Below, piece after piece: positions 18,896 through 27,716 of a DNA stretch of 64,000 nucleotides. The stretch is from NCBI GenBank assembly GCA_028280355.1, contig JANQMB010000317.1, positions 1 to 64,000 of the forward strand, written 5' to 3'. Positions within the stretch are counted from its first letter, which is position 1. The number at the start of each line of letters is the position of its first letter. The DNA comes from Verrucomicrobiales bacterium (GTDB taxonomy: Bacteria; Verrucomicrobiota; Verrucomicrobiia; Verrucomicrobiales; DEV007). A program made the position numbers and the translations under genes. A model generated the notes under the pieces. The model searched no databases. It had not been told where the DNA came from and saw only the letters and a list, made by a program, of their open reading frames with translations.

Positions 18896-20251
18896 TCAGC
18901 GCCTGACCACCCGAAAAAACCGCCTCGCCTCCGAGCCCATCGGCACGGTGAGCGTCCGGGTCGTGCCGGCCAGGACGAAGCTCTCGACCTCGGCCCAGCC
19001 CCCGCTCAGCAAGTTCGGGCAGGCCTCCAGGCGGTAGCTCGCGCCGGCTTCGCCCTGGAAGGTCATCACCACCCCCGCGGCGTCCGCCCGCAGCATCGAC
19101 AGGCCCATCGGCGCAGGCTCTCTGACCGGGACCGAAGGCTGTTGCTGCGTCACGCAGTGCACCATGCCCCCGTTCACGCAGAGGTTGCGGCAGTCGATGG
19201 GCACCACGGTCCGGTCCGGATACAGACCTTCCAGGACCGCCTTCGCCACCGCGTCGCTGGGGTCGCTGTAGCTCGGCATCAACACGACGCTGTTACCCAC
19301 GTAGTAGTTCGCGTAGGAGCTCCGGTATCCGACGCTCTGCCCGTAGGTCGTCACCACATCCCGGGTCGTCAGCGGGAGGTGGACAAACTCGTAGGCGACC
19401 CCATCGATGTCCGTCGCGGCATAGAGGCGGTCGATGTCCGCGGCCGAGATCTGCCAGTAGGCCAGGTCCTCGCGGCTCATAGTCACGATCGTGCGCCCGG
19501 GCCCGAAGACCGCGAAGCCGTCGATGTGCGTATCGGTGATGTCCTCCGTCCCGCCATCTGCGCCGTCCAGCCAGATGAACTTCCGTATCCCGAGGTGCTG
19601 CCGCATGTAGGCTTCGGCCTGCGTCTGGGTCAGGCCGGCATTGCGCTTGGGCTCGAGGATCGAGCTCCGCGTCGCCATCAGCACGCCCCTTCCGTCAACC
19701 TCGATGGCGCCGCCCTCAAGCACCATCGCGTTCAGGTCCACCAGGGGCATCCCCAGCGTCCCGGCGACCGCGGCCGGCACGGTGTTGTCGTTCCCCCACG
19801 ACGCGTCGTCCCCCCAACCGTCGAACCCCCAGTCGGTCAACTTGGGGTTCCCGTCGATGTCGAAGACGAATATCGGTCCGTTGTCGCGAACCCAGTAGTC
19901 GTCCGTGCGCCGGATCAGGAAATCGACACGTTCCAGGGGCACCCCGGCGGCGCCCAGGAGCGCGACGATCCGCTCCCGCTCCGCGGCGTCGTAGGCGATG
20001 ATGTGTACGTTCTCCCCCGTCACCAGCGCCCGGGTCATCTCTACCCACTGCGCCTCGACCTGGTTCCGGTAATCCAATCCGTAGGTGTAGTGGTGCGGCC
20101 ACTGCAACCAGGTCCCCTCGTGCGGCTCGTCCGCCGCAGGCATGCGGGTCTCTATCGTCTGGCTCGGCCCGCGTCCGGCGAGGGTCAGTAACACCAAGGC
20201 TGCTGCCGCCGTTGCCACGGCCTGTGTCCGGGTTGCCATCATCATCTTCAT
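18896..20251 (-). CDS. secreted agmatine deiminase / peptidyl-arginine-deiminase-family protein
   Basis: About 451 residues; the ATG at 20251 is chosen because a signal-like sequence follows it (ATAAAALVLLTLAG). The frame stays open upstream to 20701, but that part shows no homology-like pattern. The guanidino-modifying fold is clear: WLQWPHHYTY, RDNGPIFVFD, LEGGAIEVDGRG, DTHIDGFAVF and the catalytic-Cys motif GGMVHCVTQQQP. The family hydrolyses agmatine to N-carbamoylputrescine and ammonia, or citrullinates peptide arginines. Most agmatine deiminases are cytoplasmic, so the signal peptide is notable. About 70 extra residues at the C-terminus (YRLEACPNLLSGGWAEVE) look like a small beta module also found in other secreted proteins here. 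Confidence 0.9.
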   Translation of the reverse strand: MKMMMATRTQAVATAAAALVLLTLAGRGPSQTIETRMPAADEPHEGTWLQWPHHYTYGLDYRNQVEAQWVEMTRALVTGENVHIIAYDAAERERIVALLGAAGVPLERVDFLIRRTDDYWVRDNGPIFVFDIDGNPKLTDWGFDGWGDDASWGNDNTVPAAVAGTLGMPLVDLNAMVLEGGAIEVDGRGVLMATRSSILEPKRNAGLTQTQAEAYMRQHLGIRKFIWLDGADGGTEDITDTHIDGFAVFGPGRTIVTMSREDLAYWQISAADIDRLYAATDIDGVAYEFVHLPLTTRDVVTTYGQSVGYRSSYANYYVGNSVVLMPSYSDPSDAVAKAVLEGLYPDRTVVPIDCRNLCVNGGMVHCVTQQQPSVPVREPAPMGLSMLRADAAGVVMTFQGEAGASYRLEACPNLLSGGWAEVESFVLAGTTRTLTVPMGSEARRFFRVVRR

Positions 20252-20565
20252 CGCTGGATTGGTTTCTCTCATACCGGTGCCAATCCCCCTGCCGCCGCCT
20301 TTATTGTCGGAATCGGAAAAAGATCCCGGGGCGCCCCGATCTGTCGTCAACGAGATCTTGGCGCATATGCACATATGTCGCCCGAGGCGGCGGGGAGTAT
20401 CTCGGATCTTCTTAACGCTTGGGTGGTTGCTATCCTGCCGTGCTCCCAAAGATGCGCGCCTCCTCCGCGCGAAGATCACCGCGGTCGTCTCTGCACTGGT
20501 GCCGCCTCCCTCACCCCGGAACCTGGGCTCAACCCAGCTTTGGTGTTGGCCGGTTCGCGATCTTC
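20252..20565. other. intergenic region, no gene seen
   Basis: The stretch between the deiminase start and the 157-aa membrane gene. It holds the deiminase promoter region by position. I see only short dyads (for example around the GCATATGCACATATG stretch near 20363) and no supported ORF. GC content falls from backbone level to island level here. Confidence 0.5.
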
Positions 20566-21039
20566 TCAGTCGGAAGCAGGCTTGTTCCGAAGATCGACGC
20601 GACGAAGAAAAATCCCGCATCCGAGACTGCCAAGCGTCGAGAAGATCGCGGAGGCTATCGTCAGAATCGGCACCACTCCGATGATCGTCGCCCACGCCCA
20701 ACCTGCCGATGCCTTTGAAAACAGGCCGCCGATCTCACCGCTCGCTATCGCCAGGATCAGCAACCTGCCTCCAAACACCAGCGTCAGCGCACCGAGGATC
20801 GTCAGCGGGAAGAGAAGGGCTACCCATGCCGCCGCCATCAAAAAATCACGCCGATACAACTGGCTCAACAGCGGCGCGGCAACATAACCGAGAGCGTAGG
20901 CAATGATGACCGGAAGCGCGACGATCAGAGTCAGCGAATCGTTGGGCAGGATTCCCATAGGAACGCAGATTGAAATGGCTGCTCCGCCCGCACAGAGAGC
21001 CCAGATGCCTCCAACTGTTGCCCTATTGCGAATTGGCAT
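20566..21039 (-). CDS. small multi-pass membrane protein, unknown
   Basis: 157 residues from the ATG at 21039 (21072 is an alternative). Four hydrophobic helices are visible: GGIWALCAGGAAISICVPMG, LIVALPVIIAYALGYVAAPL, AAWVALLFPLTILGALTLV, and AWATIIGVVPILTIASAIF. No domain is recognised. Its start overlaps the end of the upstream 21023-21574 gene by 17 bases, so they are co-transcribed. Composition is lower GC than the deiminase beside it, consistent with older island material. Confidence 0.6.
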   Translation of the reverse strand: MPIRNRATVGGIWALCAGGAAISICVPMGILPNDSLTLIVALPVIIAYALGYVAAPLLSQLYRRDFLMAAAWVALLFPLTILGALTLVFGGRLLILAIASGEIGGLFSKASAGWAWATIIGVVPILTIASAIFSTLGSLGCGIFLRRVDLRNKPASD

Positions 21040-21574
21040 CAACGAAGGTGCGTAATTCTCCCCGAACCACAATTCCAGACCGATATCCTGCGCCCCCCTT
21101 AAGGATAGGACAGGTGCGCCATGAGGAAAGGCCGCTCGCCTTCAATCTCTGTCGTATATCGTTCAATCTGGTTCTATCCTCCTGCCGTATCTCTATCCAT
21201 TCTTTTCCATCAAAAAACGCAGCCGAAACTCCATCTAGTAGGATCTCAGCGGAGACCGATGACAGCCACTCTACATCCACATTGTTCGCAATGAAGCTGT
21301 CGCTTCGGAAGTCGAACGAAGATCGATTCCTCACACGATCTTCCCAATAGGCATCAAATACGTATTTTCTGCTAGTGAACTCAAATATCCTAAAAAACGG
21401 AATCTTCCCTGTGTAGTAATCACGCACCACGATTCGTATGCCCCCATCGGGAGACACTGACTCGCCAACCTTCTTTCCTCGCATCCCTATATAGGTTAGC
21501 AATGACAATCCTAAAGCTACAACAATCGCAAACCTCAAAAAACATCCTCGCAGCCAATTATTGGAACCCTTCAT
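21023..21574 (-). CDS. single-pass membrane protein, paralogue of the gene at 33039-33494
   Basis: 183 residues from the ATG at 21574. One N-terminal membrane helix (FAIVVALGLSLLTYIGM) precedes a soluble domain with SPDGGIRIVVRDYYTGKIPF and FEFTSRKYVFDAYWEDRVRN. Nearly every residue matches the protein at 33039-33494 up to the shared QRLKASGLSS-type segment; the last ~30 residues are different because the duplication ends near 21145. The nucleotide identity continues upstream to about 21645, covering the last residues of the partner gene that is intact only in the other copy. The partner itself is missing here. Function is unknown. Confidence 0.75.
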   Translation of the reverse strand: MKGSNNWLRGCFLRFAIVVALGLSLLTYIGMRGKKVGESVSPDGGIRIVVRDYYTGKIPFFRIFEFTSRKYVFDAYWEDRVRNRSSFDFRSDSFIANNVDVEWLSSVSAEILLDGVSAAFFDGKEWIEIRQEDRTRLNDIRQRLKASGLSSWRTCPILKGGAGYRSGIVVRGELRTFVDANSQ

Positions 21575-21774
21575 CTCTGACCTCTGGCAGCAGACGCTAT
21601 CGCCACACCGCCAGTTAGGCCAGCGGCAACGGTAATTCATATCCAGCAGCGGCGGGCTTCGCAGGAACGGATAGCTCAGCTCGCTTTGCTCGCCGAGCGG
21701 ACAGTGCCGACACGTGTCGGCGGGTGACCAAGGTTCGATGCTCCTTAAGAAAACGGAGCTCTTATGTGAAAGAA

Positions 21775-21795
21775 GTGGCTCGGGACGGAATCGAA
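21775..21795 (-). other. third, shorter copy of the tRNA-Phe 3' end (old attachment-site remnant)
   Basis: 21 bases identical to the tRNA-Phe 3' end at 52904-52924, after which the match ends. It marks a probable earlier integration at the same target, outside the main left boundary. Confidence 0.65.
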
Positions 21796-21947
21796 TTATG
21801 TTCGGCTGCGCCTCACCTCTGCGGTCTGGCTTCGCAGGAACGGATAGCTCGGCTCACTTCGCTGCGCCGAGCGGGCAGTGCCGACACGTGTCGGCGGGTG
21901 GCCAAAGATCGACGTTCCCTCCTGAAACGTTGCAAACTTTTGAAGAT

Positions 21948-21976
21948 GGTGGCTCGGGACGGAATCGAACCGCCGA
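21948..21976 (-). other. left attachment site: 29-bp copy of the tRNA-Phe 3' end
   Basis: 29 bases identical to 52903-52931, covering the T arm and acceptor 3' strand of the tRNA. The matching direct repeat plus the integrase 268 bases to its right identify it as the distal att site of an integrated element. Confidence 0.88.
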
Positions 21977-22243
21977 GTCGTTTTCTCGTTTCCGGTTTTC
22001 AACGTTTCTTGATTTTTCGGGGTATTTCCGACATCATCGGACACGATTGACGTCCTCAAGTGTTACTATATTTGTCATTAAAATGCTTGATCGGAGGGCG
22101 GAATCGGAAATAATGGGAGGGAAGTCGAGGCGTTTCTGCCCCGATTTCGATGCGCGGTTTGAGACCCCGGAGGACGACGGTTTGCCGAGTTTTCTGGGCT
22201 CAAACGGCCTCCGCACTAAGGACAGTTTTAATACAGATCGGCC

Positions 22244-23455
22244 ATGGCTTCGGTGTTCAGACAACAGGGCTCCCCCTACTGGTATGCGGCCTTCTTCGAC
22301 GGCAGCGGAAAACGGCGCCACCGCTCCACCAAAAAGAGACGGAAGCCCGAGGCCGTCCGTGTGGCTGCGGAGATGGAGCGTCTCGCCCGGCGCAGCAATC
22401 AGCCCCAGAACGACGAGCAATCCGGGGAGATCTACCGGATCCTCGAAGACGCCGGCGGTATGGCGCTACGCGGCCAACTCAATGAATCCTCGGCCAGGGA
22501 CATGCTCAACCGCATCCTGGAGATCTCGACCGGCCAAACCATCGATAACCCCAGCACAGAAGAGTGGCTCAACGGCTGGCTACAGGATAAGAAGGGCTCC
22601 CGGGCTGCCACAACCCACCTCCGCTACGAGGGGGTCATCAAAACCTTCCTCGGCACCCTCCCCCGATCCAAGCGCATCGCCCCGCTCACCGGAATCACGG
22701 TGGCCGATGTTCGCAAATTCCGCGATCTGCTCCTCAAGGGCGGACGATCAGAGACGACCGTCAATATGGCGCTCAAGATCCTTCGCACGCCGCTGAACCG
22801 GGCTCGCAAGCTCGGTTACCTCACCCACAACCCGGCCGAGGCGGTCGATCTCCTAACCGCCGTCATCGAGGAACGGGCAACCTTCACATCCACCCAAGTG
22901 GCTTCGCTGGTCGCTGCGGCGGAGGGCGATTGGAAGGGGCTGATTCTCGGCGGCTATTACACCGGTGCACGAATTGGCGACCTTTCCAACCTCCGATGGG
23001 ATGCAGTCGATCTCGAACGCGGCGCCATCGATTTCCTCCAGGGCAAGACCAAGCGCAGGGTGGAAGTGCCCATACACCCGGAGTTTCGGCGCTGGCTCGA
23101 CAAATGCCCCGCAACTGCACGCACCAAATTCGTCTATCCCAAACTCGCCGGAAAGACGGCAGCAGGACGGAACGGCCTCTCAGGCCAGTTTCGTCGGATC
23201 ATGGAGAAAGCCAAAGTTGCCGGTGAAACCATCCCGAGGAAGGGCTCTAAAGGACGCAATCGATCGACCTTGACCTTTCACTCGCTGCGACACTCGTTCA
23301 ATTCAGCGATGGCGAACGCTGGGGTATCTCAAGAGATGCGACAGAGGCTTACCGGTCACGCCTCAAAAGCAGTCAACGACCGATACACTCACGCCGAGAT
23401 GGAGACTCTAAGACGGGCGGTAGCAACCGTTCCCACGCTTTCGCAAACTTCCTAA
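22244..23455 (+). CDS. tyrosine recombinase (island integrase)
   Basis: 403 residues. The catalytic set is complete: Arg243 (TGARIGDLSNL), Lys268 (QGKTKRR), His346-x-x-Arg349 (FHSLRH), His372 (LTGHAS) and the nucleophile Tyr381 (NDRYTH). The N-terminal ~110 residues contain an arm-binding-like segment (SPYWYAAFFDGSGKRRHRST) and are followed by a SAM-like core-binding domain (about 105-195). It cuts and rejoins DNA at att sites. Its start is 268 bases from the 29-bp left att copy, so it is the best candidate for the enzyme that placed the island in tRNA-Phe. Confidence 0.95.
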   Translation: MASVFRQQGSPYWYAAFFDGSGKRRHRSTKKRRKPEAVRVAAEMERLARRSNQPQNDEQSGEIYRILEDAGGMALRGQLNESSARDMLNRILEISTGQTIDNPSTEEWLNGWLQDKKGSRAATTHLRYEGVIKTFLGTLPRSKRIAPLTGITVADVRKFRDLLLKGGRSETTVNMALKILRTPLNRARKLGYLTHNPAEAVDLLTAVIEERATFTSTQVASLVAAAEGDWKGLILGGYYTGARIGDLSNLRWDAVDLERGAIDFLQGKTKRRVEVPIHPEFRRWLDKCPATARTKFVYPKLAGKTAAGRNGLSGQFRRIMEKAKVAGETIPRKGSKGRNRSTLTFHSLRHSFNSAMANAGVSQEMRQRLTGHASKAVNDRYTHAEMETLRRAVATVPTLSQTS

Positions 23456-23511
23456 CGATACTGCTAGTCCTGCTTTCAATGCTATCAGATTCGACCTCCC
23501 TAAACCCAGAT

Positions 23512-26500
23512 TCACGCAATCGATCCAAGCCACTCTTCCAGCCCCTGAATTGCGATCACATGATCCGCCGAGAAGTCGATTCCATCAACAAAGCTCATAG
23601 GAACCCGACTGTTAGTGACGAGCAAGGGCACGCATCTGATCTTAGCGGACTCGATCTCAATCCTCGTTGAGAGTCCTCCCAGATTTCCTTCAATCCACTG
23701 CACTCGCCTAGTGTGCTTCGCTAGACGATCTTTCCCTTCGCCCTTGAACTCTTCAAGTCGCTGAATCACATCTCGCATTGTGAGGGAAGCGCGAAGTCGC
23801 TTGCACTCAATGAGTAGCACCACGGCAGTCGCAGCATCCCAGGCCAAAACATCAATGTCCCCAAGATCAGGTTGTTTTGGCGCTCCCAATGCGGTCATTT
23901 TCACTTCAAGATCGCATTCAAACCCGAACCCCTTCAGAGTTTCGGCCACTTCCGATGCGAATTGATGCCCCTTAGTGCCGGCGATCTTCCCGATATACTT
24001 CTTCATCGCCGAAGAGCGGAACTGGCGCTCCGGAAAGTGGCCTTCTACGAGGCCGGACATCAGATACCCCACCCAACGATGAATGTGCGGTGCCGATACC
24101 GAGAGAGTCCTTGGCGCTTTCGAAATTTGAACTAAAGGTCTCTGAAGAACTGAAAGCCCCCTTCGATGTCCCCAGGGAAAGACGTCTTCTTGCTTCAACC
24201 CTTTCGGTAAGTCACGATTCCATCCCTTTCGAATGGGAAGCGTGAATCGTTCAACAAGTGCAGCGGCTTGCTCGCCACTTACTCCGCATTTCTTGCGGAG
24301 CATCGCCCGAAGAATAGTCGCATCAACAACCCCTCCCGCCTGGCCACTTTCGAGCGCCATTTCGTCGAACATCTCAACGAGCTTACCCATGACATTCAAA
24401 TTGAACCCAAACTCCGCTCTAAATGCCCGCTCGAAGTGGCCGACCTCCGTGCTCGGTTTGTCCTCAGCTCCGCTCCCCCGATCATCGCGGGGCTGAAAGA
24501 AATCCTCGTAAGAGCTAGCTGCGAGCCCAATCGAATCGTCGAGATGCGACCCCAAATATGGGCTGAACACCTCTTCATAGAAGGTTTGGTCAATATCGAT
24601 CGCGCCATTTGGAAATATGGTGATCCTCGGCTCCATGAATCCTCCCGCAACAGCGTCACGGTGGTTGGCGAGGATTAAGAGCACGGACATCTCTGCAATT
24701 ACAACGGCGTGCTCGGCAAGCGAAATGGGTCGCTTCTCGGAGTCCGAAGCTGCGTATGTTGCCGTCTCGATAATCAGCCGGTTGGAGATCTCAGCGGAGG
24801 AAAGGTCGTTCAGCCGTGCTCGAAGCTCATGTTGTAGCCAAGGAGCGTTTCCCTCAAGAGCGATCAACGCTCGAGTGGAAAGCTTCCATCTCGACTTGTC
24901 CCGACTAATCTCATCGATTTGTGAGAAGCACCGCGACGCAATTGAATTGATACTGAGCGGCCTAATACGACCTTCGATCCTTTCCCAAATCATTTCGACC
25001 GCCTTCGTCAGGAACTTCGTGGCCTCATCTCGACCTTCGATTCGCCCCCCCTCTGGTCGCCCTACGAGGTCAGCTAATCCGATTTGAGCCTGACTGACGG
25101 CCTCCGGAGGAATAAACGTGGGAGATGGGCGCCCCGGCTCGGCGAGCACAGTCTCAAGAGTGGGCGCATTCACCACATGGAAGAACCGGGCATCCATGCC
25201 TTTGGTGATCTCCTCGACGAGTTCTTCAATTTGAACTCGCTCTTGAGTCTCCCCAATAAGCTCCAATGCAGCGGACGCCAGCAGGCCAACCAATTTCCTC
25301 TCAGCGAGGTTTTCTGGTTGGTGAAATTCAGCCAGGAACTCCTCCCTGACCGTAATCACGGCGTGACCATCGCCCTTCGAAACGGCAACTTGTAACGAAT
25401 CGACCGGATCGGCGCCGACCAAACTCGAAGCAGCTGACCACCCCCACTCACTTACCCCAGGGAGCAAAACTTCGACCAAGACCGAATCGCGCCTGACTGC
25501 CCCAATCTTTCGATCAAAGACGGGCGCTGCGCGATGCAACCAATTCAAGACGCACTCCCAGAGCTGATACTGGAGATCCCTGGCGGCACCGTTCTCCGGT
25601 CTCCCTGGACAAGAAACCCACCACGTTGCATCCCCTCCATCGACACATCCCAATAGTTCCCCTTCGCCTGCGAGCGCTTCGTCTCCATAAATGTTCTCAG
25701 CAGAATAGTCAGGATTTAGACCCTTTGCCACGCGCCTTAGGCGAGCCCAACGAGAACCATCGTGGGTTAGGCGGCAATGACGATCGGCGACCCGATGCAG
25801 ATCGACGCGAACATCCCGGCTAAAGTCCATGGAGATCCCAAGCCGATGCAATCCCTCTCGAACGTCCACTTGAAGGGGAATGATCGAGTATTCGTTCGAT
25901 TTCCAATAGGCATATAGATTGAGCAGGCCAGAAAGATTGGAAAATTCGATTCCAGCGCCCTGGGCGTATTCAAGCTGCTCGCCAAGTCTCCAGAGCCTAT
26001 GGGCGTCGAAACCCGCGTCGTCCAAGAGTGCTCGCCACTCGCCAAGGCCGGCGCCAAAAAAATGCCAGTTTTCAGGCATACGATTGAAACCGATCGATGC
26101 GCCCTGGCCGACCGATGAAACTCCGACAAGTATCATCCCACCTGAGAACCCCTCGACCTTACTGAGCGCATCGCAGCAACCGCCCAAGTAGTCCTCAAAA
26201 TCGGCTACCTGGCTCTCCTCCAGGCTGTCAGGATCATCTAGTGAAGCGCTGTCGCTCAATTGGGAGCAAAACGTCAGTGCTACAATCGTCTTCCCGTAGT
26301 CAAACTGCCCAAAATATGGGAATAGGGGAGGGAGAGAATCTGGGGGGGGCGGAGCGTTGACCTCAATCGGCTGTATTTTGAGTCGCCTGATCACGCTGTT
26401 GATAAAGAATTCAGCACTTTCGATTCCAAAGAAGGTATCCCCCCACCCTCCCATTGATGAGCCAACCCCCTCCATTACCGAACGCATTGCGGCACGGCAA

Positions 26501-27378
26501 AGAAAAGATGGAGTTGCGACAATGATGTTATCTCCACTCCTGAGCAACGGATACCGCTCAATGGAGGAGCCCCAGAGTTTCTCCGCCACAAGGGATTGGC
26601 GCACAGCGTCACTGAGCACGAAACCCTCAAGTGCAGAAAGATCAATGTCTAAGCCCTCCAGTTCTTCGTTTGAGAAGACTATTGCCGCTAAGTGGGACTC
26701 CAGAGTCGCCTCTTCCGGAATGACTACTGCTCCGGCAGCTTGCCCCCCTCCCGGCATATAGCGTTCAAGACCTAGCCTATTCGCGACGGCGTCTCCCAAT
26801 CGCATGAGATGAACCACCCTTTTGAGACTTTCGGAGCAGTTCGGAAAATCAGTCTTCTCTGAAAGGAAGCCAATCAATCTCTCAAGCCAGAAATAGCCGT
26901 TCGCGAAGACTCCGTCGAAGGTGCGCCACCCCCCATAATCAGAACACACATACCCTATAAACGCATCCTCAGGAGAATCCTCCAAGGGCACAAGTGGAGA
27001 ACTGGCCATCAAAACCTCGATCCAGCGCTTAAGGTCATCAGTGGTCGCCAAATGCTCGCCCCTGCATTGAGCAGCAGCGAGGTGGCCAAGGATCTCGATA
27101 CGCAGCGTATTGGCATGGAGATCGGGTATTGTGGCAAGACTTCCAATCAGCGCGCCAGCCGTAGCGTAATCGAGATCCTGCAGTGCTTCGCATGCCTCAG
27201 GGTGCGCCTCACATAACTCCCGAATAGTCCCCTCCATAGCCGAACTCAAGATCTGAATCGCTTGAGAACATGCGAGATACAATGGTTGGGTCAACACGAA
27301 TTCCAGGGCAGTCGCTCTCACGGGTGCACCTTCAAGAAATCTGTAGACTTTGACAGGGATAGCCGTGAGGTCGCCCAC
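23512..27378 (-). CDS. 1288-residue protein with C-terminal PD-(D/E)XK nuclease-like domain
   Basis: I do not recognise the first ~1100 residues; they are soluble, mixed helix/strand, with no signal peptide or membrane helix. Near the C-terminus a restriction-endonuclease-like core is readable: a helix GHQFASEVAETLKGFGFECD, then GDIDVLAW with Asp1174 and Asp1176, then LLIECKRLR with Glu1191 and Lys1193. This is the D...ExK arrangement of Mrr/NERD-type nucleases. A string GQFDYGKT fits the Walker A pattern, but what follows looks like a strand, not a helix, so ATPase activity is not supported. The gene lies 38 bases behind an XRE-type regulator on the same strand, next to the integrase, a typical place for defence cargo. 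A nuclease-based anti-phage role is inference. Confidence 0.8.
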   Translation of the reverse strand: MGDLTAIPVKVYRFLEGAPVRATALEFVLTQPLYLACSQAIQILSSAMEGTIRELCEAHPEACEALQDLDYATAGALIGSLATIPDLHANTLRIEILGHLAAAQCRGEHLATTDDLKRWIEVLMASSPLVPLEDSPEDAFIGYVCSDYGGWRTFDGVFANGYFWLERLIGFLSEKTDFPNCSESLKRVVHLMRLGDAVANRLGLERYMPGGGQAAGAVVIPEEATLESHLAAIVFSNEELEGLDIDLSALEGFVLSDAVRQSLVAEKLWGSSIERYPLLRSGDNIIVATPSFLCRAAMRSVMEGVGSSMGGWGDTFFGIESAEFFINSVIRRLKIQPIEVNAPPPPDSLPPLFPYFGQFDYGKTIVALTFCSQLSDSASLDDPDSLEESQVADFEDYLGGCCDALSKVEGFSGGMILVGVSSVGQGASIGFNRMPENWHFFGAGLGEWRALLDDAGFDAHRLWRLGEQLEYAQGAGIEFSNLSGLLNLYAYWKSNEYSIIPLQVDVREGLHRLGISMDFSRDVRVDLHRVADRHCRLTHDGSRWARLRRVAKGLNPDYSAENIYGDEALAGEGELLGCVDGGDATWWVSCPGRPENGAARDLQYQLWECVLNWLHRAAPVFDRKIGAVRRDSVLVEVLLPGVSEWGWSAASSLVGADPVDSLQVAVSKGDGHAVITVREEFLAEFHQPENLAERKLVGLLASAALELIGETQERVQIEELVEEITKGMDARFFHVVNAPTLETVLAEPGRPSPTFIPPEAVSQAQIGLADLVGRPEGGRIEGRDEATKFLTKAVEMIWERIEGRIRPLSINSIASRCFSQIDEISRDKSRWKLSTRALIALEGNAPWLQHELRARLNDLSSAEISNRLIIETATYAASDSEKRPISLAEHAVVIAEMSVLLILANHRDAVAGGFMEPRITIFPNGAIDIDQTFYEEVFSPYLGSHLDDSIGLAASSYEDFFQPRDDRGSGAEDKPSTEVGHFERAFRAEFGFNLNVMGKLVEMFDEMALESGQAGGVVDATILRAMLRKKCGVSGEQAAALVERFTLPIRKGWNRDLPKGLKQEDVFPWGHRRGLSVLQRPLVQISKAPRTLSVSAPHIHRWVGYLMSGLVEGHFPERQFRSSAMKKYIGKIAGTKGHQFASEVAETLKGFGFECDLEVKMTALGAPKQPDLGDIDVLAWDAATAVVLLIECKRLRASLTMRDVIQRLEEFKGEGKDRLAKHTRRVQWIEGNLGGLSTRIEIESAKIRCVPLLVTNSRVPMSFVDGIDFSADHVIAIQGLEEWLGSIA

Positions 27379-27416
27379 CTCGCTGTCTCACGAAGCCCAA
27401 TCGCTTCTGCGGGGAG

Positions 27417-27659
27417 CTATCGCCCCTGAGCCGCTAACGCCTCTGAGAGAGAGACGTCGAGTGCTTCCGCCAACCTGAGAAGAGTGTAGAGTGTCGGCGA
27501 CCTCTCGCCATCTTCGATGTTCTTGATCGCCGCGTAGCTGATGCCGGAGCGGGAATCGACCTCCCTAAACGAATAGCCGAGAGCCTTTCGCTTCGCCTTA
27601 AGTCGAGCGACGACGGCCTTAACGATTTCGTCTGACGGGTCGGATTCTTCCAAACCCAA
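27417..27659 (-). CDS. XRE-family helix-turn-helix regulator
   Basis: 80 residues, nearly all one HTH_3 domain: VVARLKAKRKALGYSFREV, then SGISYAAIKNIEDGERSP as the recognition region, and TLYTLLRLAEALDVSL. It sits 38 bases upstream of the 1288-residue nuclease-like gene in the same direction, so it is likely its operon partner and repressor. The divergent region in front of it holds a 7-bp inverted repeat (27687-27704) suitable as its operator. The short size resembles restriction-modification controller proteins. Confidence 0.9.
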   Translation of the reverse strand: MGLEESDPSDEIVKAVVARLKAKRKALGYSFREVDSRSGISYAAIKNIEDGERSPTLYTLLRLAEALDVSLSEALAAQGR

Positions 27660-27686
27660 TTTTCGGCTTGCAACCGCAGCCCCGCC

Positions 27687-27704
27687 TGTTATCTATCGAT
27701 AACA
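27687..27704. promoter_or_regulatory. candidate operator for the XRE regulator
   Basis: TGTTATC-TATC-GATAACA: perfect 7-bp arms with a 4-base spacer, between the divergent starts at 27659 (minus) and 27717 (plus). Controller proteins of this size often bind such dyads. Assignment is by position. Confidence 0.55.
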
Positions 27705-27716
27705 ACCGGTTTGGCT

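Larger units (their letters stand above)
21655..21980. repeat. tandem imperfect repeat of about 174 bp at the left island edge
   Basis: Two copies, one from about 21655 and one from about 21828. Each begins GCTTCGCAGGAACGGATAGC, has a GC-rich dyad (CTCG...CGAG), a 14-bp perfect palindrome CCGACACGTGTCGG, then ends in the tRNA-Phe 3'-end sequence. The unit length follows from the spacing of matching points (173-174 bases). Confidence 0.85.

Noticed and set aside
20252-20701. N-terminal extension of the deiminase
   Set aside because: The extra residues are Arg/Ser-rich without pattern and would put the signal peptide in the middle of the protein.
21775-21976. Additional tRNA genes at the left island edge
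   Set aside because: Only the T arm and acceptor 3' strand are present; no anticodon or D arm follows, so these are att copies.
23512-27378. A Walker A-like string GQFDYGKT in the 1288-residue protein
   Set aside because: It is followed by a hydrophobic strand-like stretch (IVALTFCSQ), not by the helix of a P-loop, and no Walker B partner is evident.
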